A stretch of 17,205 bases of DNA, from the NCBI GenBank assembly GCA_934525405.1, contig CAKSZF010000025.1, forward strand, positions 1 to 17,205. The letters are read 5' to 3'. Source of the stretch: an uncultured Faecalibacterium sp. (GTDB lineage: Bacteria; Bacillota; Clostridia; Oscillospirales; Ruminococcaceae). Below, piece by piece: positions 7,739-14,345 of the stretch. The notes under the pieces were generated by a model. The model was not told where the DNA came from and ran no database searches. It saw only the letters and a program-made list of their open reading frames with translations. A program made the position numbers and the translations under genes. How positions within the stretch are numbered: the first letter of the stretch is position 1; every line of letters begins with the position of its first letter.

Positions 7739-7815
7739 AACCCTCTCCGTCACGCCGCTGAACTCCCCCAGTCGCCTACGGCGACAGCCCCCTCTGAGAT
7801 GGGGCCTTTGGCATG
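7739..7815. repeat. Dispersed repeat, copy R3
   Basis: It starts with AACCCTCTCCGTC, nearly the same end as copy R2, and contains CAGTCGCCTACGGCG, which R2 also has with two changes. GTCGCC/GGCGAC (7771-7776/7780-7785) forms a hairpin. The right end is not sharply defined. Confidence 0.55.
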
Positions 7816-7863
7816 GCGGGAAAGTTTCCGTCTAAAGTGCAAAGTGTCCGGGCGCGCCAGAGG

Positions 7864-7916
7864 CTCCCTCCTAGAGGGAGCTGGCAAAGCCGTCAGGCTT
7901 TGACTGAGGGAGTTCG
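7864..7916 (-). repeat. Dispersed repeat, copy R4
   Basis: About 40 bases match copy R1 in the opposite orientation with about three differences. Two hairpins are visible: CTCCCTC/GAGGGAG and CAAAGCC/GGCTTTG (7885-7891/7896-7902 approximately). It abuts the conserved flank of the terminator hairpin. Confidence 0.65.
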
Positions 7917-7939
7917 TTCCAAACCCCTCCCGTGAAAAT

Positions 7940-7975
7940 GGAATACCGGAGCGTCCGCAGACGCTCCGGTATTCC
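7940..7975 (-). terminator. Probable flippase-operon terminator (covarying copy 2)
   Basis: A perfect 16-bp stem (7940-7955/7960-7975) with a CGCA loop lies just past the flippase stop and is followed by ATTTTC on the minus strand. Compared with the copy at 567-602, two stem pairs differ and both stay paired. Confidence 0.65.
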
Positions 7976-7999
7976 GAAATCACAAATAAATTTTCCGTT

Positions 8000-9490
8000 T
8001 TACGCCTTTTTCGGCTTCAGCCAGCCGTCCACGGCGGCTACTAGTGCCTTGCCCCGGCGGCCCAGCAGGCGGGGCAGCAGCACCCGCGCCATCGCCCATA
8101 CGCCCGCAAAGTTATACAGGATGATAACCAGCGTGATCAGCCCCGTCCACAGCCCGTACAGCGGCGGTTCTGCCAGCAGCACAAAGGCTTCAAACACCAG
8201 TACGGCGGCATTTGCCAGCACCCGCGCCGGGTGGACGTGCATCCCGATCATGCGGCGGGCGTCCACCGCACGCAGGGTGAACACCAGCGCAAGGCCAAGG
8301 AAGGACGCATAGGTCGCGCCCACAGGTCCCCACCACTTGATGAAGAAGTAGTTCATGATGCAGTTGCTGATGGCACCCGCCATCATAGTGACCATGCTGC
8401 GCTGCGACTTTTTGGTCACCACATAGACGCTGTTCATGAACTGGTTGAAGCAGCTGCAGGTGGAAGCCAGCACAAGGAACGGCACAAAATGCCATGCGTA
8501 GTAGTAGTTGGACTTCATGACGTGCATCACCGGGCGACACAGCCAGATAATACCCGCCGCACAGCAGAACAGCACGCTGGAATAGGTGCGGAAGATCTGG
8601 GTAAAGAACCGCGCACGCCCTTCCTCCTCGGTGACGGCGGAAAGCTGCCACGCATCGTAGAAGATCAGGCCCAGCGTGGTCAGGATGGTGGGCAGGAAGT
8701 AGCCGGTGGAAAGCAGGCCGCTCCATGCGTTGCCGGTGCGCCCGTCCAGCCCTTCGCACATCTCGCGTACGAAGAACAGGTCGGAGGCGTTGATGATCCA
8801 GAAGCTGATCTGCGCCGGGATCATGGGCAGCGAGAAGTTGAGCATCTGCCGCCACAGCTTTTTGTTGATGCCCTTCAGCTCCACATAGTTCCACAGCTTG
8901 CCGGTGAACAGCAAGAACAGCACGCTGGTCAGGTCACCGCTGATAATGGCCAGCAGATAGCCGTTGGCGCCCCACTTGAAGCCCACCAGATACAGCACAT
9001 AGAAGGCCATGGTCGCCACGGTGCACAGCACGCCGTCCACTGCCACAAGCTTATTCCACTGGCGGCTGCGCACGAACTGGGTGCACAGGGTGCGCAGGCA
9101 GCTCATGAGCACATAAATGTAGATCAGCAGGCCGTACTGCGCCATATCCGGCAAAAACTGGGTGATGGGCCAGCACAGCACCAGAATGCCAAAGCCGCCC
9201 AGAATGGTCAGCAGGCCATTGGTGAACACCTGTTTTTCGCTGTTGCCCTTGTCCAGACCAAAGCGGATGATGGCGTTGGACATGCCCATGGACACAAAGG
9301 GGATGAGCAGGTTTGCGTACTGGCTCAGGATCTTGGACAGACCCAGATCCGAGATCTCCGCCATGGCGTAGGTCAGAAAGGGCTGTACGATCAGGGTGAG
9401 CAGCTTGGACGAAAAGCTGGAGATTGCAAAGATCAAAGTATTGCCGGCCAGTTTGGAATATTTATCGCCGGTCTTTTTTTCGTTTTCCAA
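8000..9490 (-). CDS. Polysaccharide/oligosaccharide flippase-like membrane protein (MOP superfamily)
   Basis: A 496-residue polytopic membrane protein with about 12-14 hydrophobic segments and the N-terminal pattern of Wzx-like exporters: KLAGNTLIFAISSFSSKLLT, then LSKILSQYANLLIPFVSMGM and NAIIRFGLD. The C-terminal half matches the polysaccharide-biosynthesis C-terminal region. It probably flips a lipid-linked oligosaccharide across the cytoplasmic membrane, but no glycosyltransferases are nearby, so the substrate is unknown. The start is TTG at 9490, supported by GGAGGG 8 bases upstream. It is the last gene of a probable operon, 28 bases after the metallopeptidase gene, and is followed by a strong hairpin. 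Confidence 0.88.
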   Translation of the reverse strand: MENEKKTGDKYSKLAGNTLIFAISSFSSKLLTLIVQPFLTYAMAEISDLGLSKILSQYANLLIPFVSMGMSNAIIRFGLDKGNSEKQVFTNGLLTILGGFGILVLCWPITQFLPDMAQYGLLIYIYVLMSCLRTLCTQFVRSRQWNKLVAVDGVLCTVATMAFYVLYLVGFKWGANGYLLAIISGDLTSVLFLLFTGKLWNYVELKGINKKLWRQMLNFSLPMIPAQISFWIINASDLFFVREMCEGLDGRTGNAWSGLLSTGYFLPTILTTLGLIFYDAWQLSAVTEEEGRARFFTQIFRTYSSVLFCCAAGIIWLCRPVMHVMKSNYYYAWHFVPFLVLASTCSCFNQFMNSVYVVTKKSQRSMVTMMAGAISNCIMNYFFIKWWGPVGATYASFLGLALVFTLRAVDARRMIGMHVHPARVLANAAVLVFEAFVLLAEPPLYGLWTGLITLVIILYNFAGVWAMARVLLPRLLGRRGKALVAAVDGWLKPKKA

Positions 9491-9518
9491 GGGAATTTCC
9501 CTCCGTTTTTACGATAGA

Positions 9519-10073
9519 TTATCTTTTCAGCAGCTCCCGCCGGGCTTTCCAGTCCGGCAGCAGCTTTTCCACTTCTGCCCAGAAAGCCGGGCTGTGGTTC
9601 AGCTGCAAAAAGTGACAGTACTCGTGTACTACCACATAGATCTGCGCCGCAGGGGGCTGGTTATACAGCTGCAAGGCAAGGGTGATCTGCCGCTTGGCCG
9701 GGCAGCACACGCCCCAGCGGCTGGTCATGCTGCGCACCTTCAGAATGGGCTTCTGCCCGCCCAGTACCCCGGCAAAGGCCGGGTAGACCTTATCGCTCAT
9801 GGCGGTAAAGTAGGCCAGCGCCGTGGCTTTGTCCGGCAGGTCGGCGTTGTCCTTGTTGAGCTTCGTGATGTTCTTCACCCGGGTATCCCGGATCCACTGG
9901 GCGTTTTGCAGCACAAAACGGTCAGCCTGTTCCAGACTGGCCGTCAGGGGGATGCTTACCATCACGGTGCCGTTGTCCCGCACCCGCAGGTGCAGCTGCT
10001 TTACCTTTTTGCGCACCAGCTCGTACTGGATGCCCTCCACGCTGCGCAGCTGGGCGCACGGCTTTGCCGGCAT
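9519..10073 (-). CDS. YgjP-like (M48-related, DUF45) metallopeptidase-domain protein
   Basis: A 184-residue protein with the zinc motif HEYCH (150-154) and the third ligand probably H160 in NHSPAFW, the arrangement of the YgjP/DUF45 family. SMTSRWGVC (115-123) is another family block. No signal peptide is seen, so it is probably cytoplasmic. The family is annotated as metal-dependent hydrolases or proteases of unknown target. The ATG lies one base after the EamA gene stop; the ribosome binding site is only a weak AAGG, consistent with translational coupling. Membership is clear, the role is not. Confidence 0.88.
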   Translation of the reverse strand: MPAKPCAQLRSVEGIQYELVRKKVKQLHLRVRDNGTVMVSIPLTASLEQADRFVLQNAQWIRDTRVKNITKLNKDNADLPDKATALAYFTAMSDKVYPAFAGVLGGQKPILKVRSMTSRWGVCCPAKRQITLALQLYNQPPAAQIYVVVHEYCHFLQLNHSPAFWAEVEKLLPDWKARRELLKR

Positions 10074-10074
10074 C

Positions 10075-10992
10075 TCAGGCCTTGCTCCGCTTCAGGCAGC
10101 CAAGGGGCAGCTGCGCCAGCACCACGGCGGCAAACAGCAGCACGCAGCCGGTAGATTCCCGGAAGGAAAGGTTCTGGTGCAGCAGCAGCCAGCCGCCCAG
10201 GGCGCTGAATACGCTTTCCAGACACATGATCAGGCTGGCCACGGCGGGGTTCAGGTCGCGCTGACCCAGAATCTGCAGGGTGTAGGCCACGCCGCTGGAC
10301 ATGACGCCGCAGTACAGGATGGGCCCGGCGAAGGTGACAAACTCTGCCATGGCAGGCTGCTCGAACAAAAACGCCGCCACGGTGCTTTCCACCGACACCA
10401 CAAAAAACTCCACAAGGCTCAGGCGCACGCCGTCCATCTGCGGGGAGAAATGATCCACCGCCATGATCTGGAAGCTGAACAGCACCGCACACAAAAGCAG
10501 CAGCCAGTCGCTGCTCTGGATGCTGCCAAAGCCGTCCTTCATGCACAGCAGATACAGCCCCACCACGGCAATGGCCATGCTCACCCACAGCTGCGCGCTG
10601 CCCTTGCGGCCCAGAAACAGGCCGAACACCGGCACCAGCACCACATACATGGCGGTCAGGAAGCCCGCCTTTGCAGTGGAGGGGTCCAGCGTGATGCCCA
10701 GCTGCTGCGCCGCGCTGGCCAAAAACAGCAGCGTGCCGCACACAAGCCCGGCTTTCAGCAGCAGCTTGCGTTCTGCTGCGGTCTTGGGCTTGCCGTCCGG
10801 CCTGCCCTGCCGGTGGTGCAAAGCGTCAAACGCCTTGACCGTGGGGATCAGCACCAGCACCGCCATCCAGCTGCGCCCCGCCAGAAAGGAGAACGCGCCC
10901 ATGCCGGAACCGGCGCTCTGCGCCACAAAGGCTGTGCCCCAGATCAGGGCGCACAGCATCAGCAGCATTGAATTTTTTGTCTGGTTCGTCAT
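10075..10992 (-). CDS. EamA/DMT-family transporter
   Basis: 305 residues, about ten membrane segments in two EamA repeats (about 8-152 and 163-298). The first begins LCALIWGTAFVAQ, the typical entry of drug/metabolite transporters; the second contains SSGVAYTLQILGQRDLNPAVASLI, also typical. Such proteins export or import small metabolites, and the substrate cannot be told. The ATG overlaps the stop of the lipoprotein gene (ATGA), with GGAGGG upstream, so the two are translationally coupled. Confidence 0.9.
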   Translation of the reverse strand: MTNQTKNSMLLMLCALIWGTAFVAQSAGSGMGAFSFLAGRSWMAVLVLIPTVKAFDALHHRQGRPDGKPKTAAERKLLLKAGLVCGTLLFLASAAQQLGITLDPSTAKAGFLTAMYVVLVPVFGLFLGRKGSAQLWVSMAIAVVGLYLLCMKDGFGSIQSSDWLLLLCAVLFSFQIMAVDHFSPQMDGVRLSLVEFFVVSVESTVAAFLFEQPAMAEFVTFAGPILYCGVMSSGVAYTLQILGQRDLNPAVASLIMCLESVFSALGGWLLLHQNLSFRESTGCVLLFAAVVLAQLPLGCLKRSKA

Positions 10993-11531
10993 CCGGCAAT
11001 GCCCTCCACCTTCATCAGGCCGTACAGGTAGTACCGACTGGAATCATACGAGATGGTCACACGGTACTGCGCCGCCGGGTCCAGCCCGGAAATGGTGCAG
11101 CGGTAGTCGGTGCCATCGGTCTTGACATAGTAGGTGCTGTCCGGCACATACTCTGCGCCGCCGTCCACCTTTTTCCACAGTGCAACCTTAAACTTCTGGG
11201 TACCCTCGGCGGTGCCGCAGGCCATAATGTTCACACTGCCGCCCGGCACGGTAAAGTAGCCGGTGTTGCGGCTCCAGATGCCGTTGAACACCGCATACAG
11301 GCAGCCGTCTGCGGTGGCGGTGGCATACTTTGCCGAGGCGTCCGCAATGCCCTGAATGATCAGCGGGTCAGTGGTGGCTTCCGCCCAGCGGGTGGTGTCC
11401 TCCTCCTGTACTTCCTCGGAGTGGCCTGTTATCTTCTGCGCCACCTTTTTCAGGGTATCCTTGCAGCCGGTCAGGCTAAGCACCATCACCGCCGCCAGCA
11501 GCAATGCCAAAAGCTGTTTTTTCATCTTCAT
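10989..11531 (-). CDS. Putative lipoprotein of unknown function
   Basis: About 180 residues with a type II signal peptide: MKMKKQ, a hydrophobic stretch LLALLLAAVMVLSL and lipobox LTGC with the lipidated cysteine at 23. The mature part is a mostly beta-rich domain (about 70-178) that I do not recognise; SGLDPAAQYRVTISYDSS resembles the end of a beta-sandwich such as a fibronectin-III-like fold, but that is weak. The longest frame starts at 11675, yet the AGGA site and signal peptide favour the ATG at 11531. It is the first gene of the four-gene unit ending with the flippase and has its own promoter. Confidence 0.75.
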   Translation of the reverse strand: MKMKKQLLALLLAAVMVLSLTGCKDTLKKVAQKITGHSEEVQEEDTTRWAEATTDPLIIQGIADASAKYATATADGCLYAVFNGIWSRNTGYFTVPGGSVNIMACGTAEGTQKFKVALWKKVDGGAEYVPDSTYYVKTDGTDYRCTISGLDPAAQYRVTISYDSSRYYLYGLMKVEGIAG

Positions 11532-11600
11532 AGCTTTCCTCATAGAAACAAAGAAACTTTTCTTTTTCGTGCGTCTCTGCCAACGGGCAGATACAGGGTA

Positions 11601-11629
11601 AGTATACCGCATTTTGCCGCTCTGCACAA
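11601..11629 (-). promoter_or_regulatory. Promoter of the lipoprotein-to-flippase operon
   Basis: TTGTGC (11624-11629) and TATACT (11601-11606) are 17 bases apart on the minus strand. The -10 is strong and the -35 weak. It lies in the gap between the GHL10-like gene and the lipoprotein gene. Confidence 0.55.
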
Positions 11630-11679
11630 GATACCTGCATTTATTTTGTGCGGTTTGTCGCCTGTTTCTGCACAAATTT

Positions 11680-12963
11680 TCACGTATTCAGCGCCCGCAG
11701 CGCCGCGCACTCGGCCTCGGCCAGCGCGGGATCCTCCGCCCCGAACAGGCTGCCATAGCGGTACAGCGCCCAGCCGCCCGCCGCCTGCTGCCGTAAGTCC
11801 TTTACCTGTGCCGCCAGCGCACTGCCGGTGCTCCAGCCGGATACGCTGTCCGGGTTCGCGCCGCCGTCCCCGGTGCCCACCCGGTACGCACCCAGCCCGA
11901 AGTACAGTGCCACATCCCCCGCCCGGGGGTAGCTAAGCCACGCCGGGACGATGTTTTCAAAGGCAAAGCGGGTGCTGCCGGAGTGCAGCGTAAAGCCGTA
12001 GCCCCAGTACACCTGTGGGCAGAGGTAGTCGATGACCTTCTCTTCCCCGCCCGCCGCCAGCCATGCGGTCACATCGCTGTACTGCTGGTCAAGGTCGTTG
12101 TCCGGGTTACCCTGCGGACTGATGCCGAACCGCAAGGTCGGGTCTGCCGCCTTTACGGTGCGATACACCGCCGCCACCAGCGCGGTAACGTTCTGTCGCC
12201 GCCATGCGGCAAGGTCGGCTGCGCCGCTTGCCGCAAACTGCACCGCGTCCACAGCGGCGTCGATGGTGGGGTAAAAGTAATCGTCAAAGTGGATGCCGTC
12301 CACCGGGTAGTTCTGCAAAAGCTCTGCCACCCCCTGCACCACATAGTCTGCGGCGGCGGGCACGGCAGGATTCAGGTACAGCCCCTCCCCGGCGGTGCAC
12401 AGCCAGTCCGGGTGGGTGTTTGCCAGATTATTCTCTGCCAGATTCGGCGGCATCGCCGCCGAGGAGCGCAGACGGTAGGGATTGACCCACGCCTCCACCC
12501 CGATGCCCCGGCGGTGCGCCTCGGTCAGAAAGACATCCAGCGGGTCAAAGCCGGGGTCTTTTCCCTGCACCCCGGTGCACAGATGGCTCCACGGGAACAG
12601 GCTGCTGCGGTACAGCGCGTCCCCGAAGGGGCGCACCTGCGCCAGCACGGTGTTCAGTCCAAGCCCGGCGCAATTGTCCAGCAGCTGCGCCGCCCCGGCG
12701 CGGAAGGTGTCCTCGGTGGAGAAATCCAGCAGCGCCCAGTCCAGATAGCTCACCCACACCGCCCGCCACTCTCCGGCGGGCAGGGCAGGGTTTGGTGCCG
12801 GAGGCGTATCCTGCCCTGAGGCAGCAGTGTGGTCTGCATCGCTTTTCTGCCGCAGATACCACCCCGCCGCAGCACAGGCGGCAACGCCCGCCCCGGTCAG
12901 AAAGGCTCTGCGGCCAAAGCGGCGTTTTGCCTTGGCTTTAGACGTCCTGCGGCGCTGGGTCAC
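11680..12963 (-). CDS. GHL10/DUF187 glycosyl-hydrolase-like exported protein
   Basis: A 427-residue protein of the family-10-like glycosyl hydrolase group (DUF187). Family blocks: EWRAVWVSYLDW (65-76), GIGVEAWVNPYR (153-164), DGIHFDDYFYP (222-232), RFGISPQGN (278-286) and DYLCPQVYWGYG (312-323). The aspartates 227-228 are candidates for the active site, by position only. The N-terminus has an arginine pair followed by a hydrophobic stretch (FGRRAFLTGAGVAACAAAGW), fitting a twin-arginine signal; VAAC could also be a lipobox, or the segment may be a membrane anchor. Substrate is likely a cell-wall or surface glycan, by analogy. The GTG start overlaps the stop of the upstream gene (GTGA) and has AGGAGG 8 bases before it. 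Confidence 0.87.
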   Translation of the reverse strand: MTQRRRTSKAKAKRRFGRRAFLTGAGVAACAAAGWYLRQKSDADHTAASGQDTPPAPNPALPAGEWRAVWVSYLDWALLDFSTEDTFRAGAAQLLDNCAGLGLNTVLAQVRPFGDALYRSSLFPWSHLCTGVQGKDPGFDPLDVFLTEAHRRGIGVEAWVNPYRLRSSAAMPPNLAENNLANTHPDWLCTAGEGLYLNPAVPAAADYVVQGVAELLQNYPVDGIHFDDYFYPTIDAAVDAVQFAASGAADLAAWRRQNVTALVAAVYRTVKAADPTLRFGISPQGNPDNDLDQQYSDVTAWLAAGGEEKVIDYLCPQVYWGYGFTLHSGSTRFAFENIVPAWLSYPRAGDVALYFGLGAYRVGTGDGGANPDSVSGWSTGSALAAQVKDLRQQAAGGWALYRYGSLFGAEDPALAEAECAALRALNT

Positions 12964-13460
12964 AGGGTCTCCTCCTGCGTCTTATACAGGGTAAGCCCCG
13001 CCCAGCCCCGGGCACAGGTCAGCAGCACGAACATGATATTCGTCCAGAAGGCAAGGCCACTCATGCCCGCGTACTTGGTCAGCATCCAGAACACCAGCCG
13101 CAGCACCTCGGCGGCGCTCACCAGCTGCAGCTGCCGCTGGATGGGTCTGCCGCGCTCGTACTCCGTTGCCAGCAAAGTGGGCCACACCAGCGCCGAGCAG
13201 ATATCGCCCGCCCAGCCGCTGGCACCCAGCTTGCTGAGCATCAGCACCACGAACACGCCGGTGTAGTTGCGCTTTTCCCTTGCCGGTGCGCCCTTCTGCG
13301 CCGCCAGAAACAGCACCGCGATGCCGGTAAGGCAGAACACGATCATTTCCAGCCCAGAAAAATCCATTCCGCCCAGCACGGCAAATCCGCCCAGCATGGA
13401 CACCGCCGCTGCAGCCAGCAAAAAGAAATACCATGTCTTGCGTGTAAATTTAAGCTTCAT
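12960..13460 (-). CDS. Small membrane protein of unknown function
   Basis: 166 residues with about four membrane segments (roughly 11-32, 37-54, 67-97, 115-158) and a basic loop at 56-66. I do not recognise a family. The ATG has a GGGAGGG site, which directly follows a 7-bp GC hairpin. The stop overlaps the start of the GHL10-like gene by four bases, so the two are co-translated and may act together at the membrane. It is transcribed divergently from the small plus-strand gene at 13587. Confidence 0.7.
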   Translation of the reverse strand: MKLKFTRKTWYFFLLAAAAVSMLGGFAVLGGMDFSGLEMIVFCLTGIAVLFLAAQKGAPAREKRNYTGVFVVLMLSKLGASGWAGDICSALVWPTLLATEYERGRPIQRQLQLVSAAEVLRLVFWMLTKYAGMSGLAFWTNIMFVLLTCARGWAGLTLYKTQEETL

Positions 13461-13471
13461 GAAGCCCTCCC

Positions 13472-13489
13472 CCGGGCGTTTGCGCCCGG
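13472..13489 (-). promoter_or_regulatory. Leader hairpin abutting the ribosome binding site
   Basis: CCGGGCG/CGCCCGG arms with a 4-base loop end right at the GGGAGGG site of the membrane protein gene. It could modulate translation; there is no T tract, so it is not a terminator. Confidence 0.4.
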
Positions 13490-13521
13490 CTTGCAGAAAA
13501 ATTTAAAAAAGAATTGTAAAT

Positions 13522-13530
13522 ATTATAGCA
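13522..13530 (-). promoter_or_regulatory. Extended -10 promoter of the membrane protein/GHL10 operon
   Basis: TGCTATAAT on the minus strand is a perfect extended -10. No good -35 is present. Transcription would start near 13515, giving a leader of about 55 bases. Confidence 0.6.
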
Positions 13531-13547
13531 CAAACCCCCGCAGGTTG

Positions 13548-13556
13548 TGTTACAAT
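13548..13556 (+). promoter_or_regulatory. Extended -10 promoter of the small plus-strand gene
   Basis: TGTTACAAT on the plus strand (TG-T-TACAAT) is an extended -10 without a clear -35. It lies about 30 bases upstream of the ATG and back-to-back with the divergent promoter. Confidence 0.5.
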
Positions 13557-13586
13557 AAGGAAAACTCTTTTGGGGAGGGTCTTTCC

Positions 13587-14006
13587 ATGAACGCTGTCGT
13601 TTCCGTCTGTCTTTTAGCCTGTGCGCTGGGCATCATCGTGTACCTGCTTTCCCGGCGGGAGACGAACCGCCGCAGCCAGTACGGCCCCGCCGGCCTGTCC
13701 GAGTTCCGCACCGACCTTGCGCTGGACGAATGCTTTGACCGTCTGGACACCCACAGCGACACCGACCTCTTTGCCTATGAGTGCCGCCGGGAAAACGACG
13801 GCGGCTTTCTGCTGCACCTGACGCTACACCAGCCCAGCCAGCAGCCGCTGGACACTTTGTACACCCTGCGGCTAGACCCCGGCCGCCAGACCGTGGTGAC
13901 TTTGATCTTTATCCGGGAGGCTTTTGGCTACAAGGAGCCGCTGTTCCCGCCCGCCATGCTGGACGAATTTATGCTGCAAAAGCTGGATGCCCGCCGCACC
14001 AAATGA
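13587..14006 (+). CDS. Small membrane-anchored protein of unknown function
   Basis: 139 residues with one N-terminal membrane segment (about 3-21, VVSVCLLACALGIIVYLLSRR) followed by a soluble domain of about 110 residues with alternating strands (FLLHLTLHQ, LYTLRLDP, TVVTLIFIREAFGY). I do not recognise the family. The open frame extends back to 13491, but the GGGGAGGG site 7 bases before the ATG at 13587 and the predicted promoter set the start there. It is the only clear plus-strand protein gene and is divergent from the membrane protein/GHL10 pair. Confidence 0.75.
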   Translation: MNAVVSVCLLACALGIIVYLLSRRETNRRSQYGPAGLSEFRTDLALDECFDRLDTHSDTDLFAYECRRENDGGFLLHLTLHQPSQQPLDTLYTLRLDPGRQTVVTLIFIREAFGYKEPLFPPAMLDEFMLQKLDARRTK

Positions 14007-14013
14007 TTTTTGC

Positions 14014-14032
14014 GGAAAATGCTTTCCTTTTT
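14014..14032 (+). terminator. Weak terminator after the small plus-strand gene
   Basis: GGAAA/TTTCC arms (14014-14018/14023-14027) with a 4-base loop are followed by five or more T residues, 8 bases after the stop. The stem is only 5 bp. Confidence 0.4.
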
Positions 14033-14051
14033 GCGCGGTTTTTGTTATACT
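14023..14051 (+). promoter_or_regulatory. Promoter of the truncated tRNA gene
   Basis: A good -10 TATACT lies at 14046-14051, about 33 bases before the tRNA; the -35 (TTTCCT) is poor and overlaps the weak terminator. It looks like the original host tRNA promoter. Confidence 0.45.
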
Positions 14052-14083
14052 AGTGCGTGTTGCAGCAATGCAGCACCACATAC

Positions 14084-14127
14084 GGGCCAGTAGCTCAGCT
14101 GGTCAGAGCTGGCGGCTCATAACCGCC
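14084..14127 (+). pseudogene. Truncated CAT-anticodon tRNA (5' half only)
   Basis: A 5' acceptor strand GGGCCAG, D arm (GCTC/GAGC stem) and complete anticodon arm (GGCGG/CCGCC, loop CTCATAA, anticodon CAT) are present. The sequence then departs: no T arm, no CTGGCCC partner strand and no CCA appear in the next 142 bases. The break falls exactly at the end of the anticodon stem and coincides with a change to AT-rich sequence. I read it as the left half of an integration-disrupted elongator tRNA-Met or tRNA-Ile2. Confidence 0.8.
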
Positions 14128-14269
14128 AGACCTTACCGTTTCCACCTTTTCCAAACAGCGTTTTTTCGTTATTTTTTGAAGTTTCAAACTTCAAAAAAGC
14201 GGTTTCACCTACTTTTCACCTACGAAGGGTCATTTGAACGTCCCTCACAGGTACGTTCAAATTTCATAA
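14128..14269. other. Probable left end (attL arm region) of the mobile element
   Basis: AT-rich, non-coding, between the broken tRNA and the complete tRNA. It holds a perfect 27-bp palindrome (14172-14198), two copies of TTTCACCTAC one helical turn apart (14203-14212 and 14214-14223) and a 10-bp inverted repeat (14232-14241/14253-14262). Such spacing suits integrase and excisionase arm sites, but binding is inferred. Confidence 0.55.
14203..14223 (+). repeat. Tandem 10-bp direct repeat
   Basis: TTTCACCTAC occurs twice with starts 11 bases apart. It is a candidate pair of integrase arm-binding sites. Confidence 0.6.
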
Positions 14270-14345
14270 GGGCCATTAGCTTAACGGTTAAAGCCGGCGG
14301 CTCATAACCGCTCCAGTGGGGGTTCGAATCCCTCATGGCCCACCA
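14270..14345 (+). tRNA. Complete tRNA with CAT anticodon (Met or Ile2)
   Basis: The cloverleaf folds fully: acceptor GGGCCAT/ATGGCCC (14270-14276/14335-14341), D stem GCTT/AAGC, anticodon stem GGCGG/CCGCT with one G-T pair, loop CTCATAA (CAT at 14303-14305), a 5-base variable loop, T stem GGGGG/CCCTC with loop TTCGAAT, discriminator A and encoded CCA (14343-14345). Elongator Met and lysidine-modified Ile2 both use CAT and cannot be separated by eye; it is not a typical initiator. The D arm differs strongly from the truncated tRNA upstream, so it is not a simple duplicate. A weak promoter (TTGAAC, 17 bases, TCAAAT) would start transcription near its first base. Confidence 0.92.

Larger units (their letters stand above)
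7655..7999. other. Gene-free stretch with repeats
   Basis: Between the DUF1538 promoter and the flippase stop there is no credible gene. It holds repeat copies R3 (about 7739-7815) and R4 (7864-7916) and the terminator hairpin at 7940-7975, one after another. Confidence 0.6.

Noticed and set aside
8231..9517. Plus-strand open frame of 428 codons
   Set aside because: It mirrors the flippase gene, lacks a ribosome binding site and has the same biased His/Gln composition.
14172..14198. Intrinsic terminator in the AT-rich palindrome
   Set aside because: T tract precedes and A tract follows the core, opposite to a terminator, on both strands.
14128..14269. Group I intron in the tRNA
   Set aside because: The break is after the anticodon stem rather than in the loop, the segment is short, and no matching 3' tRNA half follows; the next tRNA has its own complete 5' half.
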